Part shown: piece by piece, positions 41,886-50,851 of the stretch
Numbering within the stretch: position 1 is the stretch's first letter
Layout: each line of letters opens with the position of its first letter
DNA from: Candidatus Iainarchaeum sp.
Lineage (GTDB): Archaea; Iainarchaeota; Iainarchaeia; Iainarchaeales; JAXPJC01
Length of the DNA stretch: 64,000 nucleotides
Assembly: GCA_016187745.1 (NCBI GenBank)
Contig: JACPJC010000003.1
Location: 1 to 64,000, forward strand
Reading direction: 5' to 3'
Program-made: the position numbers and the translations under genes
Notes under the pieces: generated by a model
Told to the model about the DNA's origin: nothing
Seen by the model: the letters and a program-made list of their open reading frames with translations, nothing else
Databases searched by the model: none

Positions 41886-42998
41886 TTAAGGTGTTGTGGT
41901 ACAAAATTCCCTTATTGCATTTGCAACGTGTTCAATCTGCTCGCGCGCCAGTTCAGGATACATTGGCAATGAGAGGATTTTCTTTGAAATTGCCTCCGCA
42001 TTCGGGAACGAGCCTTCCTTGTAGCCAAGGTCCTCATATGCGGGCTGCAGATGGATTGGGGTCGGATAATGGATTCCTGTTGAAATGCCCTTTCCCTCAA
42101 GGAATGTTTTCAGCTCGTCCCTTCTCTCCGCCTGGATTGCATATAGATGGAAAACGTGCTTCACGTAGCTTTTTTCTTTCGGCAGGGTTATTTTTGATTC
42201 CAGGTTTTTCAGAAGCTCGTTGTATAATTTTGCATTGTTTCTCCTTGCCTCGGTCCATTCATCGAGCTTCTTGAGCTTTGCATTCAGTATTGCGCCCTGG
42301 AAGCCCTCCATCCTGTAATTGTAGCCGATGTCATTGTGGACGTTCTTGGGCCTTTCATAGTGCGCGCGGAGCAATTTTACCTTGTCTATCAGCTCATCAT
42401 CGCTGCTCACGACAATTCCCGCTTCGCCGAATGCACCCAGATTCTTTGTGGGATAGAAGGAAAAGCATCCCGTTCCGGCAACAGGGATTTTTTTGCCCCT
42501 GTAAACCGCATTGTGCGCCTGGCAGCAGTCCTCTATCACGCGCAGGTCGTGCTCATCCGCGAAATCAACAATCTCATCAACATCCGCGGGCTGGCCGTAC
42601 AAATGCACGGGCACAATTGCCTTTGTTCTCTTGCTTAATGCGCCATCAAGCTGCCTGAAATCAAGGTTGTAGGTTTCAGGGTCCACATCAACGAATTTTG
42701 GAACTGCGCCGCAGAGTGAAATTGCCTCAGCAGTTGCGAAAAAGCTGAAGGGGGTGGTTATAACCTCATCCCCGGGCCTTACGCCTGCCGCAATGAGCGC
42801 AAGCTGCAAAGCAGCAGTGCCTGAATTTGTTGCTGCCGCGTGCTCGTAGTTGCAGAACGCCGCGAAATTCCTCTCGAATTCCTCAACATATTTTCCGAGA
42901 ACGAATGCGCCGTCATCCAGCACATTCTGTATTGCGGAATCAACTTCCTGCTTTACAGAATTATAGTTTGCCTTCAAATCAATTATTGGTACGTTCAT
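41886..42998 (-). CDS. DegT/DnrJ/EryC1/StrS aminotransferase 3
   Basis: I chose ATG 42998 (MNVPIIDLKANYNSV) because GGAGGAG lies 5-8 nt upstream; the frame is open to 43046. The product has ATNSGTAALQLALIAAGVRPG, VPVHLYGQPADVDEIV, VIEDCCQAHNAVYRG and PLP lysine K185 in FYPTKNLGAFGEAG. This variant is typical of UDP-3-keto-HexNAcA (WbpE/WlbE-like) and related aminotransferases. The Gfo/Idh oxidoreductase encoded two genes upstream and the uronate dehydrogenase at 33483 would suit a 2,3-diamino uronate pathway. That assignment is inference. Confidence 0.85.
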   Translation of the reverse strand: MNVPIIDLKANYNSVKQEVDSAIQNVLDDGAFVLGKYVEEFERNFAAFCNYEHAAATNSGTAALQLALIAAGVRPGDEVITTPFSFFATAEAISLCGAVPKFVDVDPETYNLDFRQLDGALSKRTKAIVPVHLYGQPADVDEIVDFADEHDLRVIEDCCQAHNAVYRGKKIPVAGTGCFSFYPTKNLGAFGEAGIVVSSDDELIDKVKLLRAHYERPKNVHNDIGYNYRMEGFQGAILNAKLKKLDEWTEARRNNAKLYNELLKNLESKITLPKEKSYVKHVFHLYAIQAERRDELKTFLEGKGISTGIHYPTPIHLQPAYEDLGYKEGSFPNAEAISKKILSLPMYPELAREQIEHVANAIREFCTTTP

Positions 42999-43015
42999 TT
43001 TAACTCCTCCTAAAT

Positions 43016-43732
43016 TCAATCCCCTTTTGTGTTCAATCTCCACCATATCCTGAATGTGTTTGCAAGGGTCTTCGGCCCGTCTTCAAGAACCGAGAATTTC
43101 CCTTCCTCGCGCCTATGCCTGTAGGGAACGGCAATTTCCCTTATCCTCGCGTTTTTCCTGAACAGCTTTGCAAACAGCTCAACATGCACATCAAAGCGGT
43201 TTGCCTTTACGTTAACCCCCTCAAGAATTTTTTTCCTGAAAAGCACGCAGCCGCTCCCCAAGTCCTTTACCGTAATCCCAAAAAGAATCCTGTTTATTAC
43301 ATAATAAACCCTGCTCGGGAGCATGCGCGTAAATGGCAGATCCTTGGGCTTTATTCCCACATATTTGGAGCTTACAACAACATCCGCATTTTTCGCCTCT
43401 TCCACGAGCTTTGGGATTATTGCCGGGGTCAATGAAAGGTCTGCATCGCAGTATATTATGTAAGTGCCCTTTGCAGCATTCCATAATTCCTTAAGCGTGT
43501 ATCCCAGCCCTTTGTTCGGATAGTGCGAAACCGGCCTGAGCCTCCTGTCTTTTTTTGCAATGCGCCGAAGTATTTTCAGCGTGTTGTCCTTGCTGCCGTC
43601 ATTTCCCACAAGTATTTCATAATCAAACGGCATTTTTTTCAGCTCGGCGCTAAGCTTGCTGTAGGTGCTTTCAATTATGTTCTGCTCGTTGTATGCAGGC
43701 ACAATTATTGAAATTTTTTCCATATGTTTCAT
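43016..43732 (-). CDS. GT2 glycosyltransferase, polyprenyl-phosphate type
   Basis: The GT-A enzyme of 238 residues has SIIVPAYNEQNIIESTY, ILVGNDGSKDNTLKIL and YIIYCDADLSLTPAII, the metal-binding DAD motif, then LGSGCVLFRKKIL. It is the single-domain DPM1-like form without added membrane segments. ATG 43732 overlaps the oxidoreductase stop as TGATG; ATG 43723 is an alternative. It would charge a polyprenyl phosphate for the GT-C-type membrane proteins of this locus. It lies upstream of aminotransferase 3 with a 17-nt gap. Confidence 0.85.
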   Translation of the reverse strand: MKHMEKISIIVPAYNEQNIIESTYSKLSAELKKMPFDYEILVGNDGSKDNTLKILRRIAKKDRRLRPVSHYPNKGLGYTLKELWNAAKGTYIIYCDADLSLTPAIIPKLVEEAKNADVVVSSKYVGIKPKDLPFTRMLPSRVYYVINRILFGITVKDLGSGCVLFRKKILEGVNVKANRFDVHVELFAKLFRKNARIREIAVPYRHRREEGKFSVLEDGPKTLANTFRIWWRLNTKGD

Positions 43733-44751
43733 CACTCCCTGATTTCAACCCTTGCGCCATTGTGCGCCAGCGACTGCTCCGCCGCTTCCAATACTTTCAC
43801 AACGCGCAATCCGATTTCCCCTGAGGTTTTTGGCTCCTTGTTCCGCTCAATGCATTCGATGAAGTGCGCCAATTCCGCCTGAAGCGCCTCGGTTTTTTCA
43901 GTTGCTATCGGAACTGCACCCTTATCCCTGTATTCAATGTCTTTTGCTGATTTTGCATTTTCCTGCAGCAAATCAACCCCCTTATCATAGACTGTCAGCT
44001 CGTTCTCCTTTGTGATGTCATACACTAGCATTTTTTTAGTTCCCACAACAGCCATTTCCCTGTCCTTTATGGGATAGAGCCATGAATCGTGCACATTTGC
44101 AATTACCCCATCGGAGTATTCCATGCACAGGTGCGCATCATCAACAATCCCGGGAATGAAATGCGATTTCCCGGAGGCGCTTACCGCTTTCGGCTCCTTC
44201 CCCAGCCAGAAATTTATTATTGAAATGTCATGCGGCGCAAGGTCATACAGGACATCAATCGGATCCAATTGAAACAATCCCAAATTCAGGCGCGAGGAAT
44301 TCACAAAAAGTATTTTTCCCAGTTCCCCCGAATCAATAATCTCCTTTGCCTTATTTACCGCAGAAGTGTATTCAAACGTGTGCCCTGCCATCAGCACAAG
44401 CTTTTTCTCGCGCGCGATTTTAATCAGTTCCTTCGCCTGCTCCGCTGTCTGCGTCAGGGGCTTCTCAATCATTATGTGCTTTCCAGCTTCCAGAGCCTGC
44501 TTTGCAATCTTGTAATGCGTTGTAACCGGAGTGGCAATGACCAGTCCCTTTATGCTTTTGTTTGAAAGCACTGAATCAAAATCAGTTGTTGTTTCTGCCT
44601 TGGGATGCTGGCTCTTTATTGCGTCGCATTTCCCCTCATTCAGGTCGCATGCAATAAGCCTTTCAACTTCCCCAAGCTCCTGCAGCTTAGAAAGGTTCCT
44701 TGCAATTTTAGGCCCCCAATAGCCGAGGCCGATTACAGCAATGCCCGTCAT
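43732..44751 (-). CDS. Gfo/Idh/MocA-family NAD(P)-dependent sugar oxidoreductase
   Basis: The 339 residues open with the Rossmann motif IAVIGLGYWGPKIARNLSKL. DFDSVLSNKSIKGLVIATPVTTH and the catalytic-region EKPLTQTAEQAKELI follow, then the C-terminal beta-sheet domain (YDLAPHDISIINFWLG with the DxxxHD-type histidine). WlbA/WbpB-type members oxidise UDP-GlcNAcA at C3 before an aminotransferase acts, and the DegT gene two places downstream would fit. A shared promoter box lies 114 nt upstream with a TATA-like TTTAAAA between, so the transcript probably has a leader. Confidence 0.85.
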   Translation of the reverse strand: MTGIAVIGLGYWGPKIARNLSKLQELGEVERLIACDLNEGKCDAIKSQHPKAETTTDFDSVLSNKSIKGLVIATPVTTHYKIAKQALEAGKHIMIEKPLTQTAEQAKELIKIAREKKLVLMAGHTFEYTSAVNKAKEIIDSGELGKILFVNSSRLNLGLFQLDPIDVLYDLAPHDISIINFWLGKEPKAVSASGKSHFIPGIVDDAHLCMEYSDGVIANVHDSWLYPIKDREMAVVGTKKMLVYDITKENELTVYDKGVDLLQENAKSAKDIEYRDKGAVPIATEKTEALQAELAHFIECIERNKEPKTSGEIGLRVVKVLEAAEQSLAHNGARVEIRE

Positions 44752-44835
44752 ACCTTACACTATCCTTCATAAAACAATGAACTTTGCAACATGGCCTGTT
44801 ATGCCTATTATAGTTAAGGAAATTAAGGCAACAAA

Positions 44836-44880
44836 GGTTTAAAATGCAAATGCCGGCAAATGGTTTTGAGGGTTGTACTA
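44836..44880 (-). promoter_or_regulatory. Promoter of the Gfo/Idh operon: shared box plus TATA-like element
   Basis: On the minus strand TAGTACAACCCTCAAA (44880-44865) matches the shared box exactly. GCATTTTAAACC (44847-44836) downstream is TATA-like. The box also lies just after the stop of the gene at 44884. The remaining sequence to ATG 44751 shows no other clear signal. Confidence 0.55.
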
Positions 44881-44883
44881 ATT

Positions 44884-46557
44884 TTATCGCTGTGCCTCAT
44901 AAACCACAAAATTTCCATAGGTAAATGCGATTTCCCCCTGAATTCCGGGTTCAGCATAATACGGGGAGTCAAATGCATAACCCTTCTCAATTACAATATA
45001 TTTTATGCCCTGCTCACGCGCCAGATCATTGATGCATTCAATGCATTTGTTTTCAATTATGTAATCCTGCTTAGTTTTGTTTATCATCATAATGCGCCAA
45101 GCTTTATTTCTAATTACCTGCATATCATTAAAAGCACCGAAGGTATCCCTCGGGAAATAGGCATAGACATCAAACGGAATCTTGTTGGAATACATCGCCT
45201 GCGCAAGCGAATCCTTTGTGAGGAAAAGCGTTTTTTGGAGGGATGGATCAAATTCATAGAAGGCGCGCGCAAATTGATAGCCGTCATAGCTTATTTTTTC
45301 CTCGCCCTTCTGCAATTCCATTATCAGGCTTGAGGAAAAGAAGCTTGCGAGGCATATTATGAGCAAAGCAATTTTGAAGTATCTGCTCTGCGCGATTTTT
45401 GATTTTGCAAGCACGCCTGCGGCAAATACAATTGCAATAATCACAATCAAACTGATGAATCTTGAATGCGCTTCCTTCAGCACAAAGCCCAAAGCCATTA
45501 TTGAATAAATTATTATGCATAGCACAAATAATTTCAGCAGGAATTTTGAATTTATATCAAAGAATTTTTTCCTGTTATGGACAATTAAAACAAGTGCAAT
45601 AACAAATGCTGCGCTCCCTACAATTCCTATCCACAAGGGAACAAAGCGCAGTGCCTCGAAAAGCATCTGCGGCGTTGCTGCGCCCGAGGTTTTCGGAAGC
45701 GCGAGGGAATTTGCTATGTAGACCATAATCGGAACCGCAAGCGAGGGAATTGCGAGCAGTGCGGAGAAAACAAACAGCGAAAGCTTTCTTCCTGCCTCTT
45801 TAAGGCCTGTGCGCAGCAAGAGCACAAGAACGAATATTACTGCAATTAGCGCTGACGCAATGTGCGCCGCTATTGCAACAGGGAAGAATAAATATGCAAG
45901 TTTGCTGCGCTTCAGATACATGTAAGCGGCAAGCAGCGCAAACGCCATTCCCAGAATCAGGGGGTGCATTCCCCAGAAGAAGTTCTGGAATACGATGCGC
46001 GTGCTGATGAAGAGAATTGCAGCAATTTCGCCTGCGTGCTCGTTCCTGAAAAATTCCCTTGCGAAGAGGTAAATTGCAAGCAGTTCAATTGCGGCAATTA
46101 TTGCCCCAATAAATGCATACCACAAATAATCCGGAATTATTGGAAACAAGTCCGAGAACAGCTTCACAAATGAGTGATATGCCACATAATAGCTGAATGA
46201 GACATCAGAATAGGGCGCATAAGTCAATGGAATTTTCTCTGCAAGAAGGCGCGTTATTGTTATCTGCCCTGCATCAATGCTCGCGGAGTAAAAGGGGGTA
46301 ATGAGAAAAACCGAATAAATGCAGAGAACAAACATGATTGCAGAAAGCGCGAAAACCCTTGGCTTTATATCAAGGCTGAAATGAAATTTTTTGTAAATTA
46401 AATAGCTTGCAATTGCGGAAACAACAAAAATAAATATTGAATTTCTCCAGAAATAGCCGAGCCACAAGGAGGTGAGGATTGAGGCTGAAATGAAAATGAG
46501 CGCAAAAAGAAGCGCGGAGTTCGCGAATCCCTTGAATTTCATTAATTTCTCATTCAT
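44884..46557 (-). CDS. Multi-pass membrane protein, GT-C-like glycosyltransferase candidate
   Basis: From ATG 46557 the product is 557 residues with about eleven membrane segments, an extracytoplasmic loop after the third (SASIDAGQITITRLLAEKIPL then SYYVAYHSFVKLF), and a soluble C-terminal stretch (GAFNDMQVIRNKAWRIMMINK to FTYGNFVVYEAQR). This is the architecture of GT-C enzymes, although the usual acidic dyad of PMT/STT3 is not clear. GTG 46566 would add three residues. It overlaps the UPF0104 gene by eight bases. Function is inferred from architecture and context only. Confidence 0.6.
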   Translation of the reverse strand: MNEKLMKFKGFANSALLFALIFISASILTSLWLGYFWRNSIFIFVVSAIASYLIYKKFHFSLDIKPRVFALSAIMFVLCIYSVFLITPFYSASIDAGQITITRLLAEKIPLTYAPYSDVSFSYYVAYHSFVKLFSDLFPIIPDYLWYAFIGAIIAAIELLAIYLFAREFFRNEHAGEIAAILFISTRIVFQNFFWGMHPLILGMAFALLAAYMYLKRSKLAYLFFPVAIAAHIASALIAVIFVLVLLLRTGLKEAGRKLSLFVFSALLAIPSLAVPIMVYIANSLALPKTSGAATPQMLFEALRFVPLWIGIVGSAAFVIALVLIVHNRKKFFDINSKFLLKLFVLCIIIYSIMALGFVLKEAHSRFISLIVIIAIVFAAGVLAKSKIAQSRYFKIALLIICLASFFSSSLIMELQKGEEKISYDGYQFARAFYEFDPSLQKTLFLTKDSLAQAMYSNKIPFDVYAYFPRDTFGAFNDMQVIRNKAWRIMMINKTKQDYIIENKCIECINDLAREQGIKYIVIEKGYAFDSPYYAEPGIQGEIAFTYGNFVVYEAQR

Positions 46558-47530
46558 TGCTTTCACTCAGACCAAGTTTTACGGGCTCTGTTGAAAAGAG
46601 GAGCGCGCCTATGAGCGCGGAGAACCAGTAGCCCGCGAAAAGATAGAGGAGCGAATAGGCGATTGCCATTTCCGGAGCAATAGAATAAAAGCCGAAAAGG
46701 AAAATGAATGCCGCATCCCTTGTGCCTATTCCGGAAATGCTTATCGGAAGCAGGTCAAGCAGCGCTGCTATCGGAACCAGCAAAAACAGGAATATAATCG
46801 GGATTTGGGCATGAAGGTTCAGCGCAATAATTAACATATATGCGAAAACAATCGCAAGAAGCCAGTCGAAAACCGCAATTGCAACCGCCTTGGAAATATG
46901 AATTTTTCCTTTTTTTATCGCATGCGCGAAGGAATCGTAAAAATCATGGAAGCTTGTTTTTAGCTTTTCCTTGTGCTCCATCGGCACAAACATGTTGTAG
47001 AAGGGCCTTGCAATCCTGCCAATGAAATTCCTCCTGAGGAAAAGGAATACAGCTGCAATGAATGCCAGGACAATGAGCGCAAGATAGTGCAAAGGGATTA
47101 CAACAATGTCAAACAGCAGCGCAAAGCCGGCTATTGCAAGCAGGCCCAGCACAAACAGCAGGCTCACATCAATCAGCCTGTCAATAAAAACTGTTGAGAG
47201 CGCCTTTCCCAGGGATTTTGTGTTTTTTTGGAGATAGAACGCGCGGGCAAAATCCCCAATGCGCGCAGGCGTAAAAACAGAAATGAAATAGCCTATGAAA
47301 AACACTTTAATGCATTTAAGCAGTGGAAAATCGGAATCATGCGCCCTTATCACCTGCTGCCACTTAACGCCTTTCATAATCCCCGTAACCAGCGCAATTC
47401 CGAGCGCGGCTGCAAAGAACGCGGGATTTGCATTTGCAAGGATTCCCAGCAGCTTGCTGATGTTGATATTGAGCAGTATGAATGCGAAAAGCGCAATCCC
47501 TATAAGAACGAGAAGCTTCTTTTTCGCCAT
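46550..47530 (-). CDS. UPF0104/LPG-synthase transmembrane-domain protein
   Basis: From ATG 47530 the protein has 326 residues and about eight membrane segments with the family motifs VKWQQVIRAHDSDFPLLKCI, FFIGYFISVFTPARIGDFAR, STVFIDRLIDVSLLF and LLPISISGIGTRDAAF. The family includes the flippase part of lysyl-phosphatidylglycerol synthases and is common in archaeal glycan loci. The start choice rests on a TATA element (TAATTTAAAT, 47551-47560) centred 26 nt upstream; the longer frame to 47551 would start on the TATA box. It may move a lipid-linked substrate. Confidence 0.8.
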   Translation of the reverse strand: MAKKKLLVLIGIALFAFILLNINISKLLGILANANPAFFAAALGIALVTGIMKGVKWQQVIRAHDSDFPLLKCIKVFFIGYFISVFTPARIGDFARAFYLQKNTKSLGKALSTVFIDRLIDVSLLFVLGLLAIAGFALLFDIVVIPLHYLALIVLAFIAAVFLFLRRNFIGRIARPFYNMFVPMEHKEKLKTSFHDFYDSFAHAIKKGKIHISKAVAIAVFDWLLAIVFAYMLIIALNLHAQIPIIFLFLLVPIAALLDLLPISISGIGTRDAAFIFLFGFYSIAPEMAIAYSLLYLFAGYWFSALIGALLFSTEPVKLGLSESNE

Positions 47531-47550
47531 TATGCTATAACAGTGCCGCA

Positions 47551-47587
47551 TAATTTAAATAATGCTTCCAGTTTGAGCATTGTACTA
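47551..47587 (-). promoter_or_regulatory. Promoter of the UPF0104 operon: shared box plus TATA
   Basis: On the minus strand TAGTACAATGCTCAAA (47587-47572) is an exact copy of the shared box, followed by ATTTAAATTA (47560-47551) as TATA. The box ends 42 nt before ATG 47530. The divergent heptose operon has its own TATA (TTTATAT, 47599-47605), so this site could control both directions. Confidence 0.7.
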
Positions 47588-47636
47588 TTTGTGATAAATT
47601 TATATGCAGATTAATGGAATAATCTTTGAGATTGCA

Positions 47637-48932
47637 ATGAAGATTGTGGAAAAAGCCTGGGGCTCGGAGCAGTGGATTGCAAACAACAGCAAGTACTGCG
47701 GGAAAATCCTTAACCTGAAGCAGGGCTTCCGGTGCAGCAAGCACCTGCACAAGGAGAAGGACGAAACCTTCTATCTGCTTGAAGGGAAAGTTGCGCTTGA
47801 GCTCGGCAATAAGACAATACTGCTGAAGCCGGGCGATTCCGCGCATGTGCTGCAAAACACCCTGCACAGCTTTGCCGGCCTTGAGGACAGCAGGATAATT
47901 GAATTTTCAACAACGCATTCCGATTCAGATTCCTACAGGAAAACCAGAAGCGGGGCAATCCCCTTAAATCCGCTTCTTGCGGAAATGGGGCGGAAGAAAA
48001 TTCTTGTTGTTGGGGATGTGATGCTTGATGAGTTTGTTATTGGAAATGTTGAGCGCATGTCACCCGAAGCGCCTGTTCCTGTAATTAATGTAAAAGAAAC
48101 AAAGCATGCGCTTGGCGGGGCCGCAAACACTGCAAACAATATTTCTGCATTGGGCGCAAAGGCAGTTGTTGCGGGAATGATAGGAAACGATGCGGAAGGG
48201 AAATTGCTCCGCAGGCTGCTTGCAAATGCAGGGATTGATTCCTCAGGATTGATTGTTGCTGAAAGAAAAACAACTAAAAAGAGCAGGCTGCTGGCAGGGG
48301 CGCAGCAGATTGCAAGGATTGACTCTGAAGAAACAGGCGGAATAGGCGGCGCTGAAGAGAAAAAATTAATTAACTTAATAAATAAGAAAATTGCCGGGAT
48401 TGATGCTGTTGTTGTGTGCGATTACAGCAAGGGCGTTGTAACAAAGAATGTTGCGGATTTCCTTTCAGGAATTTGCAAAAGGCACGGCAAGCCCCTGCTT
48501 GTCGATTCAAAGAACTTCATGTCCCTTAAATTCGGGGGCGCTTTTGTGCTGAAGCCGAATGAAAAGGAGCTTGCAAATGAAACTGCAATGAAAATAGATT
48601 CGGAAAGAGCATTTGAGAACGCCGCGAGGAAATTCTATTCCGCGCTGAAGCCGGAATTCCTCATAGTGACGCGCGGGGCAAAGGGAATTTCAGTTTTTGA
48701 TGGGAAGAAATTCAGCAGCATGGGCACAAGGGCCGAAAAAATAGTTGATATCACAGGCGCAGGGGACACTGTAATTGCAGCGCTTGCGCTCGGCGCCGCA
48801 TGCGGCCTTGATGTATTTAGTGCAGTGGAACTGGCAAATTATGCGGCAGGCATAGTGATAAAAAAGCCCGGCACTTCCGTTGCAAGCCCCGAAGAGCTTA
48901 ACAATTTCTTCATGGAAGGGAATTGCAGATGA
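47637..48932 (+). CDS. Cupin fused to HldE-type heptose-7-phosphate kinase
   Basis: From ATG 47637 (431 residues) residues 1-100 form a cupin with KHLHKEKDETFYLLEGKVAL and DSAHVLQNTLHSFAG, as in mannose-6-phosphate isomerase II or WxcM-like barrels. From about 120 a PfkB-type kinase matches the first domain of HldE: ILVVGDVMLDEFVIGNVERM, SPEAPVPVINV, ALGGAANTANNISALGA, and the anion-hole DITGAGDTVIA (GAGD at about 374-377). The kinase phosphorylates D-glycero-D-manno-heptose 7-phosphate at C1. The cupin fusion is not the usual HldE layout; it could perform an isomerase step or bind sugar. ATGA overlap with the phosphatase gene shows one operon. Confidence 0.82.
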   Translation: MKIVEKAWGSEQWIANNSKYCGKILNLKQGFRCSKHLHKEKDETFYLLEGKVALELGNKTILLKPGDSAHVLQNTLHSFAGLEDSRIIEFSTTHSDSDSYRKTRSGAIPLNPLLAEMGRKKILVVGDVMLDEFVIGNVERMSPEAPVPVINVKETKHALGGAANTANNISALGAKAVVAGMIGNDAEGKLLRRLLANAGIDSSGLIVAERKTTKKSRLLAGAQQIARIDSEETGGIGGAEEKKLINLINKKIAGIDAVVVCDYSKGVVTKNVADFLSGICKRHGKPLLVDSKNFMSLKFGGAFVLKPNEKELANETAMKIDSERAFENAARKFYSALKPEFLIVTRGAKGISVFDGKKFSSMGTRAEKIVDITGAGDTVIAALALGAACGLDVFSAVELANYAAGIVIKKPGTSVASPEELNNFFMEGNCR

Positions 48933-49453
48933 ACTGCGCGGTATTCCTTGACAGGGACGGAACAATAAATCACGATTACGGGTATGTGCACGAGATAAAA
49001 AAATTCAGATTTCTCCCAAATGCAATAGATGCGCTGAAGAAATTATCGAAAAGCAGATACAGAATAATCATAACAACAAACCAGTCCGGAATAGGAAGGG
49101 GGTATTTCCCTGAGGCGGATTTCATGAGGCTGAGCAAACACATGGCTGATTCACTTAAAAAACAAAATGCGGGGATTGATGCGATTTACTATTGTCCGCA
49201 TTCACCAAAGGAGAACTGCGCATGCAGGAAGCCGAAAACAGCAATGCTTCTTGCAGCAAAGAAGGATTTCAACATAGCACTAAATAAGAGTTTTGTTATA
49301 GGTGATAAATCGGAAGACATTGAGATGGGCAAAAAGGCGGGATGCAGGACAATACTCATAACAACCGAGAGAAGGGAAAAAAATTCAAATGCGGACTTTA
49401 ATGCAAAGGATCTGCTTGAAGCGGCAAAATGCATTCTTGATGGGAAAGCATGA
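48929..49453 (+). CDS. gmhB: D-glycero-D-manno-heptose-1,7-bisphosphate 7-phosphatase (HAD family)
   Basis: The product is 174 residues from ATG 48929, which overlaps the kinase stop. It has the HAD motif VFLDRDGTINHDYGYV with nucleophile D8 and acid/base D10, the TTNQSGIGRGYF motif, the zinc-binding loop YYCPHSPKENCACRKPK (CxH...CxC), and VIGDKSEDIEMGKKAG. These are diagnostic of GmhB. It removes the C7 phosphate after the kinase has added one at C1. Its stop overlaps the adenylyltransferase start (ATGA). Confidence 0.92.
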   Translation: MNCAVFLDRDGTINHDYGYVHEIKKFRFLPNAIDALKKLSKSRYRIIITTNQSGIGRGYFPEADFMRLSKHMADSLKKQNAGIDAIYYCPHSPKENCACRKPKTAMLLAAKKDFNIALNKSFVIGDKSEDIEMGKKAGCRTILITTERREKNSNADFNAKDLLEAAKCILDGKA

Positions 49454-49932
49454 ACGGCAAAATAAAAACAATTGAAGAAATTGCGCAGATTGCAGATGCG
49501 CTCAAAAGGCAGGGCAAAAGAATTGTATTTACAAACGGCTGCTTTGATTTGCTGCACTTGGGGCATGTGAAATATCTGCAGCAGTCCAGGGCGCTCGGGG
49601 ATGTGCTGATTCTTGCGCTGAACAGCGATGAGAGTGTGAGGCAGCTTAAAGGGCCTTCGCGCCCGCTTGTTCCCGAAAATGAGCGCGCAGAAATTCTTTC
49701 CGCGCTTGAATGCGTGGATTATGTTGTAATATTCAATGAAAAGCGAATCAACAGGGCATTTGAGGCTGTGAAGCCCCAGATTTATGTGAAGGGCGGGGAT
49801 TACACGATTGACACGCTGGACCAGGACGAAAGGAGAATGATTGAAAAAAGCGGGGCAAAGATCCACATAATCAGGAAAATCGGGAATTACTCAACAACAA
49901 ACATCATAAATAAAATTTCAGGAAGCGCATAA
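49450..49932 (+). CDS. Heptose-1-phosphate nucleotidyltransferase (HldE second domain/HldC-like)
   Basis: The 160 residues match the cytidylyltransferase-type domain of HldE: RIVFTNGCFDLLHLGHVKYLQQ with the HxGH motif, ALNSDESVRQLKGPSRPLVP, VKGGDYTIDTLDQDE and a final NYSTTNIINKI (ST-I-I). In bacteria it adds AMP to D-glycero-beta-D-manno-heptose 1-phosphate. Here it is a separate protein rather than fused to the kinase, whose fusion partner is the cupin instead. It overlaps the phosphatase gene and is one base from the epimerase gene. Confidence 0.9.
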   Translation: MNGKIKTIEEIAQIADALKRQGKRIVFTNGCFDLLHLGHVKYLQQSRALGDVLILALNSDESVRQLKGPSRPLVPENERAEILSALECVDYVVIFNEKRINRAFEAVKPQIYVKGGDYTIDTLDQDERRMIEKSGAKIHIIRKIGNYSTTNIINKISGSA

Positions 49933-49933
49933 A

Positions 49934-50851
49934 ATGAAGGCTGTTGTTACAGGCGGAGCGGGCTTTATTGGGAGCAATCTTGCGCTTGAGCTGGAGGCGC
50001 AGGGGCATGAAGTGGTTGTAATTGACAATCTGTTCTCGGGGAATATGGCAAACCTTGAGGGATTTTCAGGGGACTTTGTCAATGCGGATATAAGGGAAAT
50101 CAACTGGAATGAAATTGCGGGGGATGCGGATGCAATATTCCACAATGCCGCAATAACCGACACAACAATCCCTGACAAGGAGCTTATGATGGATGTGAAC
50201 GCGCATTCATTTGAAAAGCTGCTTGAATTTGCAATTAAAAAAAATATAAAAGTGATTTATGCAAGCTCCGCTGCCACTTATGGAAGCGGGAAAATGCCTA
50301 TGGAAGAGTCGCAAAAGCCCGCTCCGCTGATTGATTACGGGGCTTCAAAGGTTGAAATGGATAATATTGCGAAAAAATATATTGCAAAATATCCGGATGC
50401 GGAAATAATAGGGCTGCGCTATTTCAATGTTTTTGGGCCAAGGGAAAAATTCAAGGGAAAATCCTCAAGCCTTACTTACCAGTGGATAATTAAAATGCAG
50501 GATCCCGAGGCAAAAACAATAAAGATGTTCAAATTCGGGGAGCATGCGCGGGACCATATCTATGTGAAGGATATTGTAAGCGCGAACCTAAAGGCGCTTG
50601 AATTCAATGGAAGCGATATATTCAATGTTGGAACAGGGATTGGAACCTCATACAACAGGATACTTGAAATTCTCAACGGGCAAATGGGCAAAAACTGCAG
50701 GCCTGAATACATTGATTGCTTCCTGAAAACATACCAGGGATTCACGCAGGCCGATACAACAAAGGCAGAAAAGGAACTGAAATTCAGGGCGCAGTGGAAT
50801 ATTGAAAGGGGAATTGGGGATTATATTGAATTTCTGGGAAAAGAATACTAA
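49934..50851 (+). CDS. hldD: ADP-glyceromanno-heptose 6-epimerase-like SDR
   Basis: The 305 residues have VTGGAGFIGSNLAL (7-18), AIFHNAAITDTTIPDKELMM, the SSAATYGSG serine site, Y135/K139 in IDYGASKVEMD, LRYFNVFGPREKFKGKSSS and FKFGEHARDHIYVKDIV. These are the landmarks of HldD/RfaD, which inverts C6 of ADP-D-glycero-D-manno-heptose. Together with the three preceding genes it completes the route from heptose 7-phosphate. The sedoheptulose-7-phosphate isomerase GmhA is not in the window. Confidence 0.88.
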   Translation: MKAVVTGGAGFIGSNLALELEAQGHEVVVIDNLFSGNMANLEGFSGDFVNADIREINWNEIAGDADAIFHNAAITDTTIPDKELMMDVNAHSFEKLLEFAIKKNIKVIYASSAATYGSGKMPMEESQKPAPLIDYGASKVEMDNIAKKYIAKYPDAEIIGLRYFNVFGPREKFKGKSSSLTYQWIIKMQDPEAKTIKMFKFGEHARDHIYVKDIVSANLKALEFNGSDIFNVGTGIGTSYNRILEILNGQMGKNCRPEYIDCFLKTYQGFTQADTTKAEKELKFRAQWNIERGIGDYIEFLGKEY

